NCBI GenBank assembly: GCA_035575035.1
Contig: DATLYH010000084.1
Location: 1 to 9,353, forward strand
Direction: 5' to 3'
Origin: DATLYH01 sp035575035
GTDB lineage: Bacteria; Planctomycetota; Planctomycetia; Gemmatales; Gemmataceae
Length of the DNA stretch: 9,353 nucleotides
Shown piece by piece: positions 1-6,017 of this stretch. Both the position numbers and the translations under genes were made by a program. Numbering within the stretch: the stretch's first letter is position 1; each line of letters opens with the position of its first letter. Under the pieces are notes generated by a model. It saw only the letters and a list, made by a program, of their open reading frames with translations, searched no databases and was not told the DNA's origin.

Positions 1-334
1 GCCGTGCAACGTAACTAGGACACCACCACCGTGCCGCAAGCCGTGGAAATCGCAGCACCGGGGGCCGTCCGGTCCCTCAGAGAACCGGCGGTTAACTATG
101 ACAGCGGCTGGCACTCCGCCAGCTGGACGGTGCCCACTACCGGCAAACAACGAGGCGACGACGTCGGCAAGACCACGAAAGGCAAGGGGCCGAAAGAGAG
201 GGGGGCGATAGCCAAATGAACGTTCGCCGGGTTGAGCAACTTCCGCCGCCTCTTCGAGGGGAAGGGGTGGCAACACCACCAAGGCGGGAGCCAGCGCTTC
301 GACGAGGGGGCAAAAGGAAGCCATCATGGTCCCC
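1..334. other. Left-edge stretch without a convincing gene
   Basis: Two overlapping plus-strand frames stay open here. One runs from a GTG at 31 to a stop at 219; the other is open from the window edge to about 208. Neither shows a motif I recognise, and both are rich in basic and small residues, as random GC-rich frames tend to be. The edge frame could be the tail of a gene that begins outside the window. Two small hairpins, CCTC/GAGG at 249-259 and GGTG-GCAA-CACC at 266-277, precede the large hairpin that follows. I see no RNA gene that I can name. Confidence 0.3.
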
Positions 335-391
335 AGGGGGGCCTCCTTTTCTTGAGGGCGGAACATACCCTCAAGTCGAGGAGGCCCCCCT
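335..391. terminator. Very strong two-part hairpin, possible terminator
   Basis: Bases 335-347 pair perfectly with 379-391 (13 base pairs, with a run of six G on the left and six C on the right). After a 3-by-3 internal loop, CTTGAGGG (351-358) pairs with CCCTCAAG (368-375) around a 9-base loop. It lies about 60 bases past the stop of the secreted-protein gene on the minus strand, so a transcription-termination or mRNA-protecting role is plausible. There is no T-run on either side, so it is not a classical intrinsic terminator. It could instead be a dispersed repeat or part of a structured RNA. Confidence 0.5.
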
Positions 392-449
392 CTTGGCACC
401 CTTCAGGTGATGGACCAATCATTCCGACAAAATGGCGGAGGTCCAGGTA

Positions 450-854
450 TCACTGACCGTACCAGTAGCTAGGCGCCCCGCCGTAGCTGACCGGCCGGTA
501 GCCTCCGTGCGCGGGGGGCGGCGTGTAGCCCCAGGTCGGCGGAGGGGTCATCGCCGAGGGCCAGTACGGGAAGCCGGTCGGCGCCGGCACCTGGTAATGA
601 GCCTCCATCGGCCAGTAGAGGTACCACGGGGCCAGCGGCGCAACGCCGACTCCGGGCCCGCACGGGCCGCACGGCGGGCAGCATGGGAACGGTTCGCAGT
701 GGGCCTTGAGGAACCCCGCCGCACAGATCTTCAGCCGGAAGCCGCCCTGCAGGTTCAGGCAGCAGCCGTCGCCGTGGGCTCTGGCCTCTGTCACACCGGT
801 CCAAGGCAGCGCCGCTACTGCGGTTAGCGCCGCCAGCACGAATCGTCTCATCAT
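450..854 (-). CDS. Small secreted Cys/Pro/Tyr-rich protein, unknown function
   Basis: This 134-residue protein begins with a clear signal peptide: MMRRF, then a hydrophobic stretch (about residues 6-20), then a small-residue region ending near ARA. The mature part carries several cysteines, including the cluster CCPPCGPCGPG. It ends in a low-complexity tail rich in Pro, Gly, Tyr and Trp. I chose the ATG at 854 because AGGA lies 8 bases upstream; the next codon (851) is also ATG. The frame stays open further upstream to 1160, but that part reads like intergenic DNA. I do not recognise a family. The composition suggests an exported cell-surface or envelope protein held by disulfides. It is divergent from the BlaI/M56 operon and could be one of its targets, which is inference only. 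Confidence 0.65.
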   Translation of the reverse strand: MMRRFVLAALTAVAALPWTGVTEARAHGDGCCLNLQGGFRLKICAAGFLKAHCEPFPCCPPCGPCGPGVGVAPLAPWYLYWPMEAHYQVPAPTGFPYWPSAMTPPPTWGYTPPPAHGGYRPVSYGGAPSYWYGQ

Positions 855-1144
855 TATTACTATCCTCACGGGTTCGGGTCGCCCGAGCCGCATCTCACAC
901 TGAGTGCACCTGGCTGGGGGCACTTGAAGCATTGCCCACAGCGACGCCGCAAGAAGGAAGGAGAGACTCACGAGAGGGAAACTTGGCGGGTCGCCCGGCC
1001 CTTTCCGCCGCAGGGGCGCGACAGCCCGGCGGAATGTTGCGATTGATTCAAGTTGCAAGCCGGGCTTCGCCCGCCCGCCCGGCATGGCCGGCAGTCTAAC
1101 CGGCCCGGACGGTCCCGGCCGATTCCGAGGAGGAATGAAACTGC
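855..1144. other. Divergent intergenic region
   Basis: This region separates the minus-strand secreted-protein gene from the plus-strand BlaI promoter. It contains a GC-rich hairpin, GCCGGGC (1059-1065) with GCCCGGC (1077-1083), and further GGCC-type dyads around 1080-1125. These may be chance at this base composition. I could not pick a convincing promoter for the minus-strand gene. Confidence 0.4.
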
Positions 1145-1173
1145 TTGACTCTCCTCCCATCCCCGGCTCTAAT
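1145..1173 (+). promoter_or_regulatory. Sigma-70-type promoter of the BlaI/M56 operon
   Basis: TTGACT (1145-1150) and TCTAAT (1168-1173) are separated by exactly 17 bases, a near-consensus housekeeping promoter. It predicts a transcript start near 1180, about 40 bases before the repressor start codon. Confidence 0.65.
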
Positions 1174-1174
1174 G

Positions 1175-1188
1175 CCTAATCGCTTAGG
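1175..1188. promoter_or_regulatory. Candidate BlaI operator dyad
   Basis: CCTAA (1175-1179) and TTAGG (1184-1188) form a perfect inverted repeat with a 4-base spacer. It begins two bases after the -10 hexamer and covers the predicted transcript start. BlaI/MecI-type repressors bind short dyads over their own promoters as dimers, and the position fits autorepression. The sequence is not the well-known TACA/TGTA core, so the assignment rests on symmetry and location. Confidence 0.45.
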
Positions 1189-1219
1189 TTTCCAGTGGTC
1201 TAACCGGGAGTGGGAAACC

Positions 1220-1633
1220 GTGGATGAGATGCGGACGCCGACAGCGCGGGAATTGGAGATTTTGAAGGTCCTTTGGGCGCACGGGCCTTGCAGTGTACGT
1301 GATGTCCACCGCCGGCTGAGCCGGAACAGCGCGTTGGCTTACAACACTGTGCAAACGTTGCTGCGCATCATGGAAGAGAAGAAAGGGCTGGTCCGGCACC
1401 ACGTCGAAGGACGAACGTTCATTTACACGCCCTGCCACAGCCGCGACGCGATGGTCGCCAACTGCGCGGCCAACCTGCTGGAGCGGGTCTTTGATGGGGC
1501 CGCCTCGGAGTTGGTGCTCAGCTTGCTGCGGAGCGAGCGCATCTCCCCCGAGGAGCTGGACCGCATGCAGGCCATGATCTCCGAGGCCCGTCGGAAGAGG
1601 TCTAATCCCAGTTACGCGGAGGGCCCTTCATGA
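1220..1633 (+). CDS. BlaI/MecI/CopY-family transcriptional repressor
   Basis: The 137-residue product has the length and order of this family. An N-terminal winged helix-turn-helix (about residues 8-72) starts at TARELEILKVLW and continues through SVRDVHRRLS and the recognition-helix segment AYNTVQTLLRIMEEK. The wing GLVRHHVEGRTFIYTP follows, then a helical dimerisation part (about 75-125). In the known family, dimers sit on operators and are cut by a partner membrane protease when a signal arrives. I chose the GTG at 1220 because GGGAG lies 9 bases upstream; ATG at 1229 is the alternative. The stop overlaps the next start as ATGA, so the two proteins are probably co-translated. The target genes beyond its own operon are unknown; the divergent secreted-protein gene is a candidate. 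Confidence 0.9.
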   Translation: MDEMRTPTARELEILKVLWAHGPCSVRDVHRRLSRNSALAYNTVQTLLRIMEEKKGLVRHHVEGRTFIYTPCHSRDAMVANCAANLLERVFDGAASELVLSLLRSERISPEELDRMQAMISEARRKRSNPSYAEGPS

Positions 1634-3768
1634 GCGACGCATGGGAGACCGCCGGGGTGTGGCTGCTCCGGGTCGCCTGGGGAGGAGGACTGCTGTTGCT
1701 GGGCGTCTGGGCCCTGATGCGCTGGACGCGCCAGCCAGCCCGGCAGCAGTGCCTGGGTGAGTGGGGCCTGACGGCGGCTCTCCTCGCGGCCGCCCTCAGC
1801 CTCGGCCCTGCCTGGCTGGTCATCCCCGCGCCGGCATGGATGGACCAAATATCTCCCCAAGTGCCTGCCGGGCCGCCCACCCTCTCGGAAAACACGGCCG
1901 GGCTGTGGGCCGAGTTGTCTGCCCTCACCAGCGTCAACCGCAGCGGGTCTGAGAGCAACATCCCGGAGAATGGCCCTACCCGGCCAACGGAATCCAGAGG
2001 TGAGGAGGGGCAGTCAGTCTCCGCACCTTCGGCCGCCGGCACGGTCTCCTCGGGCAGCCCCTTCCGGGGCGCCTCTCGTCAACCTTCTTCTTTGCCGCGA
2101 TGGAGCGGCCAAGGGGTGAGGGGGGCGGAAGGCCCTTTGCCCGAAGCCACCTCGGCTGCCCGGGCCGGATGGCGGCCGGTCGAGATCGGCCCGCTGCTCA
2201 GGTGGGCCGCGACGGTCTGGGCCTGTGGGGCCGCCCTGCTGCTGGGTCGTTGGCTGTTGGGGCATGTCGGGCTGTGGCGGATGCTGCGGCAAGCCGAGTC
2301 GGCACCGCCGGCAATCGTGGAACTCCTTGACGGAATGGTGGCTGGCCGGCGCCCGCCGCGCCTGCTCGTCTCGCACCGGGTGCGAGTGCCGCTGAGCTGC
2401 GGCTTGCTGCGGCCCACCATCATCTTGCCCATCGCGCTCTGCCGGCCCGCCGATGCTGCCACCCTCCGCTGGGTCTTTGCCCACGAGCTGACCCACCTGG
2501 AACGGCGTGATACCTGGACCGCCTTGCTATTCGCCCTGGGGCAAGCGGTCTACTACTTCCTCCCCTGGTACTGGTGGCTGCGGCGGCAGGTACGGCTGTG
2601 CCAGGAATACATCGCCGACGCGGCCGCTGTCGCCCAGCAGCGCCGACCCGAGGACTACGCACAGTTCCTGCTGACCCTCACGGCCGGGCCCGCGTTGCCG
2701 GCGGGGGCATCCGGTATTTCGGGACATTGCTCCGATCTCTTCCGTCGGGTGAGCATGCTGCTGAAGGCCCCCGCCGCCGTGGAGCGGCACTGTCCGCGCC
2801 GTTGCTCGGCGGCAATGGCCAGCGGTCTGCTGGCGTTGGCCGTGATTGTCTCGGGCATCGGCCTCCGCCCTGAGGTTGCCGCCTCTGCCGCTAGGGTGTC
2901 GCTGTCGGCCCCGCCCAAGGAAGCGGCCCGCGACGAGCCGCCGCAATCCAGGACAGAGGAGAAGCCGTCGTCCCCGAGAAGTCCCGCCCGCCCGCCGGCC
3001 TTTGACCTGCCCAACATCGATGAACTCCTCAAGCGGCTGCCTCCTGACCTCGATCCCGAGCAGAGAGAGCAAATCCGCCGGGAGCTGGAAAGGGCTCGCG
3101 AGGAGATGCGGAAGGCGATCGACCGGGCCCGCATGGAAACGAAGGGGGTGGGACCGCCTCGGCCGACGCCGGTCCTTTCGGTCCGATTCCCGGCTCGACC
3201 TCTCCGGGAAGAGGAGCGCCGGCTGGGCGTCCGCCTCGAGCGGCCCAGCGAGGTCCTGGCCGACCAGCTGAACCTTCCCCGAAGAAGAGGCCTGGTGGTG
3301 GGACAGGTGCAGCCTGGTTCTGCCGCAGCCCGGGCGGGTATCCGGCCCAATGACCTCCTGTTGGAGTTCGGCGGCGAGCCGGTGCCCGGTGACCACCGGG
3401 AGTTTGGCCGGTTGCTGGACAAGATCAAGGCGGATACTCCGGTCGATGTGGTTGTCTTGCGCAAGGGTCGGAAAGAGACGATCAAGGGCCTGTCGCTGCC
3501 CGAGGTCCGGCCGACGCCGCGTCCGCCCTTGCGGCTGCCGGTCCCGCCTTCGCAGCCCGGCGCATCCCCCGCTTCCAAGGCCGGACGAAATCTCCTGCAG
3601 ACCAGAGCGGGTCAGGCAATCGGCGCCACCCATAGCGGCGACCAGTTCATTGCCGGCCCCCGCCAGGGGAATTGGCTCATCACCCTGATGGAAACCAGGG
3701 CGGATTCCACTGCCCATCCCGGGGCGCGGAACGGCCCGATTCGCCTCCCGGACGGGTCGGAAAAATGA
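1630..3768 (+). CDS. M56-family membrane metalloprotease with C-terminal PDZ domain
   Basis: This 712-residue protein is a BlaR1-like sensor protease. Hydrophobic segments at about 10-30, 43-66, 188-212 and 394-412 match the four-helix plan of the family. The zinc site is HELTH (285-289) with the third ligand region EYIAD (326-330). A long polar, Ser/Pro-rich loop (about 70-180) separates helices 2 and 3. After helix 4 there is a linker, a charged coiled coil (about 462-503) and a PDZ domain (about 530-625, with LGVRLE, VQPGSAAARAGIRPNDLLLEF). A proline-rich tail follows. The penicillin-binding sensor domain of true BlaR1 is absent, so the trigger should not be a beta-lactam. By topology the PDZ part should face outward and may bind exposed protein C-termini or envelope proteins. 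The expected role is to cut the BlaI partner encoded just upstream. Confidence 0.88.
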   Translation: MSDAWETAGVWLLRVAWGGGLLLLGVWALMRWTRQPARQQCLGEWGLTAALLAAALSLGPAWLVIPAPAWMDQISPQVPAGPPTLSENTAGLWAELSALTSVNRSGSESNIPENGPTRPTESRGEEGQSVSAPSAAGTVSSGSPFRGASRQPSSLPRWSGQGVRGAEGPLPEATSAARAGWRPVEIGPLLRWAATVWACGAALLLGRWLLGHVGLWRMLRQAESAPPAIVELLDGMVAGRRPPRLLVSHRVRVPLSCGLLRPTIILPIALCRPADAATLRWVFAHELTHLERRDTWTALLFALGQAVYYFLPWYWWLRRQVRLCQEYIADAAAVAQQRRPEDYAQFLLTLTAGPALPAGASGISGHCSDLFRRVSMLLKAPAAVERHCPRRCSAAMASGLLALAVIVSGIGLRPEVAASAARVSLSAPPKEAARDEPPQSRTEEKPSSPRSPARPPAFDLPNIDELLKRLPPDLDPEQREQIRRELERAREEMRKAIDRARMETKGVGPPRPTPVLSVRFPARPLREEERRLGVRLERPSEVLADQLNLPRRRGLVVGQVQPGSAAARAGIRPNDLLLEFGGEPVPGDHREFGRLLDKIKADTPVDVVVLRKGRKETIKGLSLPEVRPTPRPPLRLPVPPSQPGASPASKAGRNLLQTRAGQAIGATHSGDQFIAGPRQGNWLITLMETRADSTAHPGARNGPIRLPDGSEK

Positions 3769-3788
3769 TGCCCCCGATGAAAAGGGAC

Positions 3789-3818
3789 TTGATTTCCGGG
3801 GGAGGAGTCTCCTAAGGT
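3789..3818 (+). promoter_or_regulatory. Likely tRNA-Leu promoter
   Basis: TTGATT (3789-3794) and TAAGGT (3813-3818) are 18 bases apart and lie 17 bases upstream of the mature tRNA 5' end. The -10 match is only fair, but the short gap between the protease stop and the tRNA leaves little other space for a promoter. Confidence 0.45.
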
Positions 3819-3834
3819 AAGGAAGGCCAACTGC

Positions 3835-3919
3835 GCCGGAGTGGCGGAATTGGCAGACGCGCCAGGTTGAGGGCCTGGTGCCCGTTTCGGGCGTGCAGGT
3901 TCAAGTCCTGTCTCCGGCA
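3835..3919 (+). tRNA. tRNA-Leu (anticodon GAG)
   Basis: The full cloverleaf can be folded by eye. The acceptor stem is GCCGGAG (3835-3841) with CTCCGGC (3912-3918). The anticodon stem CCAGG/CCTGG encloses the loop TTGAGGG, so the anticodon at 3869-3871 is GAG, which reads CUC and CUU leucine codons. A long variable arm with GCCCG-TTT-CGGGC is typical of class II tRNAs such as leucine. The T arm is GCAGG-TTCAAGT-CCTGT. The discriminator base is A (3919), and the genome continues CCT, so the CCA end is not fully encoded. An integrase stub follows directly, which suggests this tRNA served as an integration site. Confidence 0.95.
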
Positions 3920-3929
3920 CCTTCAAACA

Positions 3930-3965
3930 GGGAAAGGGTTTGCGGGTTTCCCGCGGCCCTTTCCC
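3930..3965 (+). terminator. Hairpin terminator after tRNA-Leu
   Basis: GGGAAAGGG (3930-3938) pairs with CCCTTTCCC (3957-3965), and inside it GCGGG (3942-3946) pairs with CCCGC (3950-3954) around TTT. It begins 10 bases after the tRNA and is followed by GTCTTCATTT, a weak T-rich tract. This fits the end of the tRNA transcript. Confidence 0.6.
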
Positions 3966-3985
3966 GTCTTCATTTGCAGGGGGCG

Positions 3986-4013
3986 TGGTAAAGTTTTGGT
4001 AAAGTCGTTTACC
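3986..4013. repeat. Direct and inverted 6-9 base repeats before the integrase
   Basis: TGGTAAAGT occurs at 3986-3994 and again at 3997-4005, one helical turn apart (11 bases). GGTAAA (3998-4003) also forms an inverted pair with TTTACC (4008-4013). Helically phased short repeats between a tRNA 3' end and an integrase gene are what integrase arm or accessory-factor binding sites look like. An operator for the integrase gene is the other reading. Confidence 0.5.
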
Positions 4014-4045
4014 TCGCGTTGGCGTGACGCTGCGGGAGGAGCGTC

Positions 4046-4342
4046 ATGGCTTCCCTGCAAGAGCGGAACGGCAGTTTCCGCGTCCTGTTCTGTCACCACG
4101 GCAAGCTGCACACCTTCACCATCGGCAAGGTCGAGAAGGGCGAGGCCGAGGCCAAGGCCGCCCAGGTCGATTACCTGCTGATGCGGCTGAAGCAGCGGCT
4201 GATCGCGCTGCCCGAGGGCGTGGACATCGTGACCTTCTTGGAGCACGACGGCCACCCGCCCGCCGCCAACCACAACGGCAACGGCAATGGGCACACGGCC
4301 GCCGCGTTGCCGCAGTGCTCTTGTTATGTAACCCTAGGCTGA
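4046..4342 (+). pseudogene. Truncated tyrosine-recombinase integrase, N-terminal arm only
   Basis: Ninety-eight codons open with MASLQERNGSFRVLFC and HTFTIGKV, the three-strand arm-binding fold at the start of many phage-type integrases. A helical stretch (AKAAQVDYLLMRLKQRL) follows. Full integrases of this kind run to roughly 350-450 residues. Here the core-binding domain and the catalytic domain (the R...HxxR...Y residues) are entirely missing. AGGAG lies 4 bases upstream of the ATG. The last dozen codons (after the Asn/Gly run near residue 75) look unrelated, and the frame stops where a truncated DUF488 gene ends on the other strand. It points away from the adjacent tRNA-Leu, the standard layout for tRNA-integrating elements. 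The family call is from motif style only. Confidence 0.6.
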
Positions 4343-4669
4343 CCGGAGGCGGGCGAGGCCCTCTTGAAAGAAGGGCTTTTCGCGACACTTGGCGTAGTCA
4401 ACTCTCCCGTCCGTGTAGCACGACGGGTCGGACGGCCGTCCACCCAGGGTATCGCCCATAAAGACGTAGCGGATGCCGGCAGTTCGCAAGGCGCGGTCCA
4501 AAGGCTCCTGGCAGCATTCCGGCCTGAAGCGGGAGCGCGGGCGTGAGCGCACGTCGATGAGGTACTGGACAGCGTGCCGTTCCAGCGTCCCGATGAACTC
4601 CTCTACGGTTCGGGAGCCGTACCCGATAGTTAGCACCGGTACCGCCGCCCCGGCCTGATCGTCAGACAT
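4334..4669 (-). pseudogene. Truncated DUF488-family protein
   Basis: The 111-residue product carries the typical N-terminal half of DUF488 proteins: VLTIGYGSRTVEEFIGTL, then YLIDVRSRPRSRFRPE, then GIRYVFMGDTLGGRP. Family members normally continue to about 150-180 residues with a Cys- and His-containing segment (CxE...CHR). Here the frame ends at FQEGLARLRSA, just before that segment. The end coincides with the end of the truncated integrase on the other strand, so both were probably cut by the same event. The biochemical function of DUF488 is not established. There is no good ribosome site before the ATG at 4669. It lies 57 bases downstream of the HTH gene and may share its transcript. Confidence 0.75.
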
Positions 4670-4726
4670 GTCGTCACTCGTGCTCGCGACACCAGGTAGG
4701 CCTGTCCTGCCCGGGTGAACGTGATC

Positions 4727-4996
4727 TTACCCTCCGGAGTGGACTGGCAACAAGCCCTGCCGCTGGTAGCGCATCAACTCATCGTGGCTGATGACCCACG
4801 CGGGGTATGCGCCACGCCCGGACTGCCGCTTCTCGGCCCGGACCCTACCGTGCCTGCACCATTCCCGGACAGTGAACTCGGCCTTGCCGACTAGGCGGGC
4901 GAACTCCTCGGTGGTGTACCAGTCCTTTATCGTCTGCCGCTCGACCAACACGGCCAGCATCTGCTCGATCCGGTCGAGGCGTTCCTCAAGCGTCAT
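4727..4996 (-). CDS. Excisionase-like helix-turn-helix protein
   Basis: This is an 89-residue protein. Residues 3-20 form a short amphipathic helix (EERLDRIEQMLAVLVE), followed by a MerR/excisionase-type winged helix (about 25-80): WYTTEEFARLVGKAEFTVREW, then the wing segment through YPAWVISHDELMRY. Such proteins are usually recombination directionality factors or small regulators of mobile elements. GGAGGG lies 8 bases before the ATG. The start overlaps the end of the preceding 45-residue membrane-protein gene by 11 bases, so the two are translationally coupled. As the last complete member of the small-gene operon near an integrase stub, it may be the element's excision factor or the operon's regulator. 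Confidence 0.8.
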   Translation of the reverse strand: MTLEERLDRIEQMLAVLVERQTIKDWYTTEEFARLVGKAEFTVREWCRHGRVRAEKRQSGRGAYPAWVISHDELMRYQRQGLLPVHSGG

Positions 4997-5123
4997 CGGC
5001 CTTGCCCTCCCGCAGCTTTTCTCTGAGCAGCAGCACCGCCAGCCAAATCGAGGGAACCAGCAGGATGCAGCCGCCCGTGTAAAAGGCCAGCTTCGTGATG
5101 GCCGTAATCAGTTCGATGCTCAT
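4986..5123 (-). CDS. 45-residue single-pass membrane protein
   Basis: This gene is too short for most gene callers. The product starts MSIELITAITKLAFYTGG, continues with a hydrophobic span (about residues 11-33) and ends in a charged tail with LREKLREGKADDA. By the positive-inside rule the tail should be cytoplasmic. GGAG lies 9 bases before the ATG at 5123. Its last 11 bases overlap the start of the HTH gene, which argues that both are translated. I know no homologue. Size and topology would fit a holin-like, toxin-like or membrane-anchor peptide, but nothing in the sequence decides this. Confidence 0.65.
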   Translation of the reverse strand: MSIELITAITKLAFYTGGCILLVPSIWLAVLLLREKLREGKADDA

Positions 5124-5171
5124 GGCTCATCTCTCCATATCGAAGTCACGTTGCTTGGGCTTTCCGGGCGA

Positions 5172-5324
5172 TCACCGAACGCAGGTATCCTTCGGCACGT
5201 CGAAGGTGTGCCCCACCCAGCTCGCCAGGATGCTGCGCTTCACCAGTGAATGCGTGGCTTCCTTCAGGCGGGCGATCTCCATGCGGGCCTTCAGCAGGCT
5301 CATGGGGTTGGAATGCCTTGCCAT
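5172..5324 (-). CDS. 50-residue helical protein, unknown
   Basis: The product opens MARHSNPMSLLKARMEIARL and is helix-rich and basic, with one cysteine near the end (KDTCVR). AGGAG sits 5 bases before the ATG at 5324, and that ribosome site directly follows the stop of the preceding gene, with a 9-base gap between the two genes. A longer frame over the same bases (5146-5448) is compositionally poor and I treat it as a shadow. No family is recognised. The position inside a packed series of small genes is the main support. Confidence 0.55.
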   Translation of the reverse strand: MARHSNPMSLLKARMEIARLKEATHSLVKRSILASWVGHTFDVPKDTCVR

Positions 5325-5333
5325 GACATCTCC

Positions 5334-5534
5334 TCAATTCCGGCTCGGCCTGCACAGCCGCGCCGCCTCGCGCTGCATGTCTTGCTCGTAATGCTGGAGG
5401 CAGGCCAGGATGGCATCGTAAAACGCCGTGTGCGCGTCGCGGCGGCACTCCTCGCGCATCCGGTGCTTCACCAGGTCGAGGATGGCTGCCGCGGCCGCCC
5501 AGGCGTGGTCATGCTGGAGGCGCGGCGCTCCCAT
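5334..5534 (-). CDS. 66-residue helical protein, unknown
   Basis: The product is predicted to be all helical: AWAAAAAILDLVKHRMREE, then FYDAILACLQHYEQDMQREA. It has three cysteines and no membrane segment. A strong ribosome site (GGAGGAGG) lies just upstream of the ATG at 5534, within the tail of the preceding gene, which it overlaps by 26 bases. I do not recognise the family. Soluble helical proteins of this size in such operons can be adaptors or regulators, but there is no direct evidence. Confidence 0.6.
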   Translation of the reverse strand: MGAPRLQHDHAWAAAAAILDLVKHRMREECRRDAHTAFYDAILACLQHYEQDMQREAARLCRPSRN

Positions 5535-5676
5535 CGTCCTCCTCCCCGGCAGTGGTCCCGCGCCGCTTTCGCAGATCGGCGAGCGCGCACTGAATGTCCA
5601 CGACGATCAGCGCCATCCACAGCAGGCAGGTGGCGATGCCGCAGATCAACAACGCAATGGCGAGTTCCTGAATCAT
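5509..5676 (-). CDS. 55-residue single-pass membrane protein
   Basis: Starting at the ATG at 5676 the product begins MIQELAIALLICGIATCLLW and has a hydrophobic span of about residues 5-27. A basic stretch (DLRKRRGTT) follows, and the tail is acidic and Ala/Pro-rich (GEEDDGSAAPPA). The frame is open further upstream, but those codons are low-complexity and carry no better start. The ribosome site is weak (GGGGC). The 3' end overlaps the next gene by 26 bases. There is no recognised family. Confidence 0.55.
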   Translation of the reverse strand: MIQELAIALLICGIATCLLWMALIVVDIQCALADLRKRRGTTAGEEDDGSAAPPA

Positions 5677-5720
5677 GGATGCCCCGAATAAGCGGGCGCG
5701 TCCGTGCGCCCTGGCCCCGG

Positions 5721-5915
5721 TTACTTGAACCACTTGCCGAGCGCGGCTTTCACCACCTTCCCGGCCACGTCCTGCTTGACGCACTCCTCCTTGACCTTGT
5801 CCAGCACGCCGTGCTCTTTGACCTTCTTGAGCAGGCTCCTGGCGACTAGGGACGGGATGACGATCCAGAGCATCACCAGGTAGAACGCCGCCTCGCTCCA
5901 GGCATCAGCGAACAT
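5721..5915 (-). CDS. 64-residue membrane-anchored protein, unknown
   Basis: The product begins MFADAWSEAAFYLVMLWIV. One membrane helix (about residues 10-29) is followed by a lysine-rich amphipathic C-terminal half (LLKKVKEHGVLDKVKEE, then GKVVKAALGKWFK). AAGGAG lies 6 bases before the ATG, the best ribosome site in the operon. One membrane helix plus a cationic amphipathic tail is seen in small membrane-active peptides, but that is only a resemblance. Gaps of about 100 bases upstream and 44 bases downstream separate it from its neighbours. Confidence 0.65.
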   Translation of the reverse strand: MFADAWSEAAFYLVMLWIVIPSLVARSLLKKVKEHGVLDKVKEECVKQDVAGKVVKAALGKWFK

Positions 5916-6017
5916 TGTTTGCTCCTTTCGTTGAAGCGTGTTAGTGGTTGCGCGGGCCGCGGTGGAATCGAGGCGCGAATGCGCCTCACGTGTAATCCCA
6001 GCCGCATCCCGATCCCC

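Noticed and set aside
1..219. Possible C-terminus of a transposase or a guide-RNA-type non-coding RNA at the left edge
   Set aside because: No recognisable transposase motif or element end could be found, and the sequence before position 1 is unavailable.
1059..1083. GCCGGGC/GCCCGGC hairpin as a regulatory RNA
   Set aside because: A short GC-only stem is expected by chance in such GC-rich DNA, and no neighbouring signal supports it.
2527..3717. Long minus-strand frames (396 and 307 codons) opposite the M56 gene
   Set aside because: They are antisense to a well-supported coding frame with catalytic motifs, and their products are low-complexity and Arg-rich.
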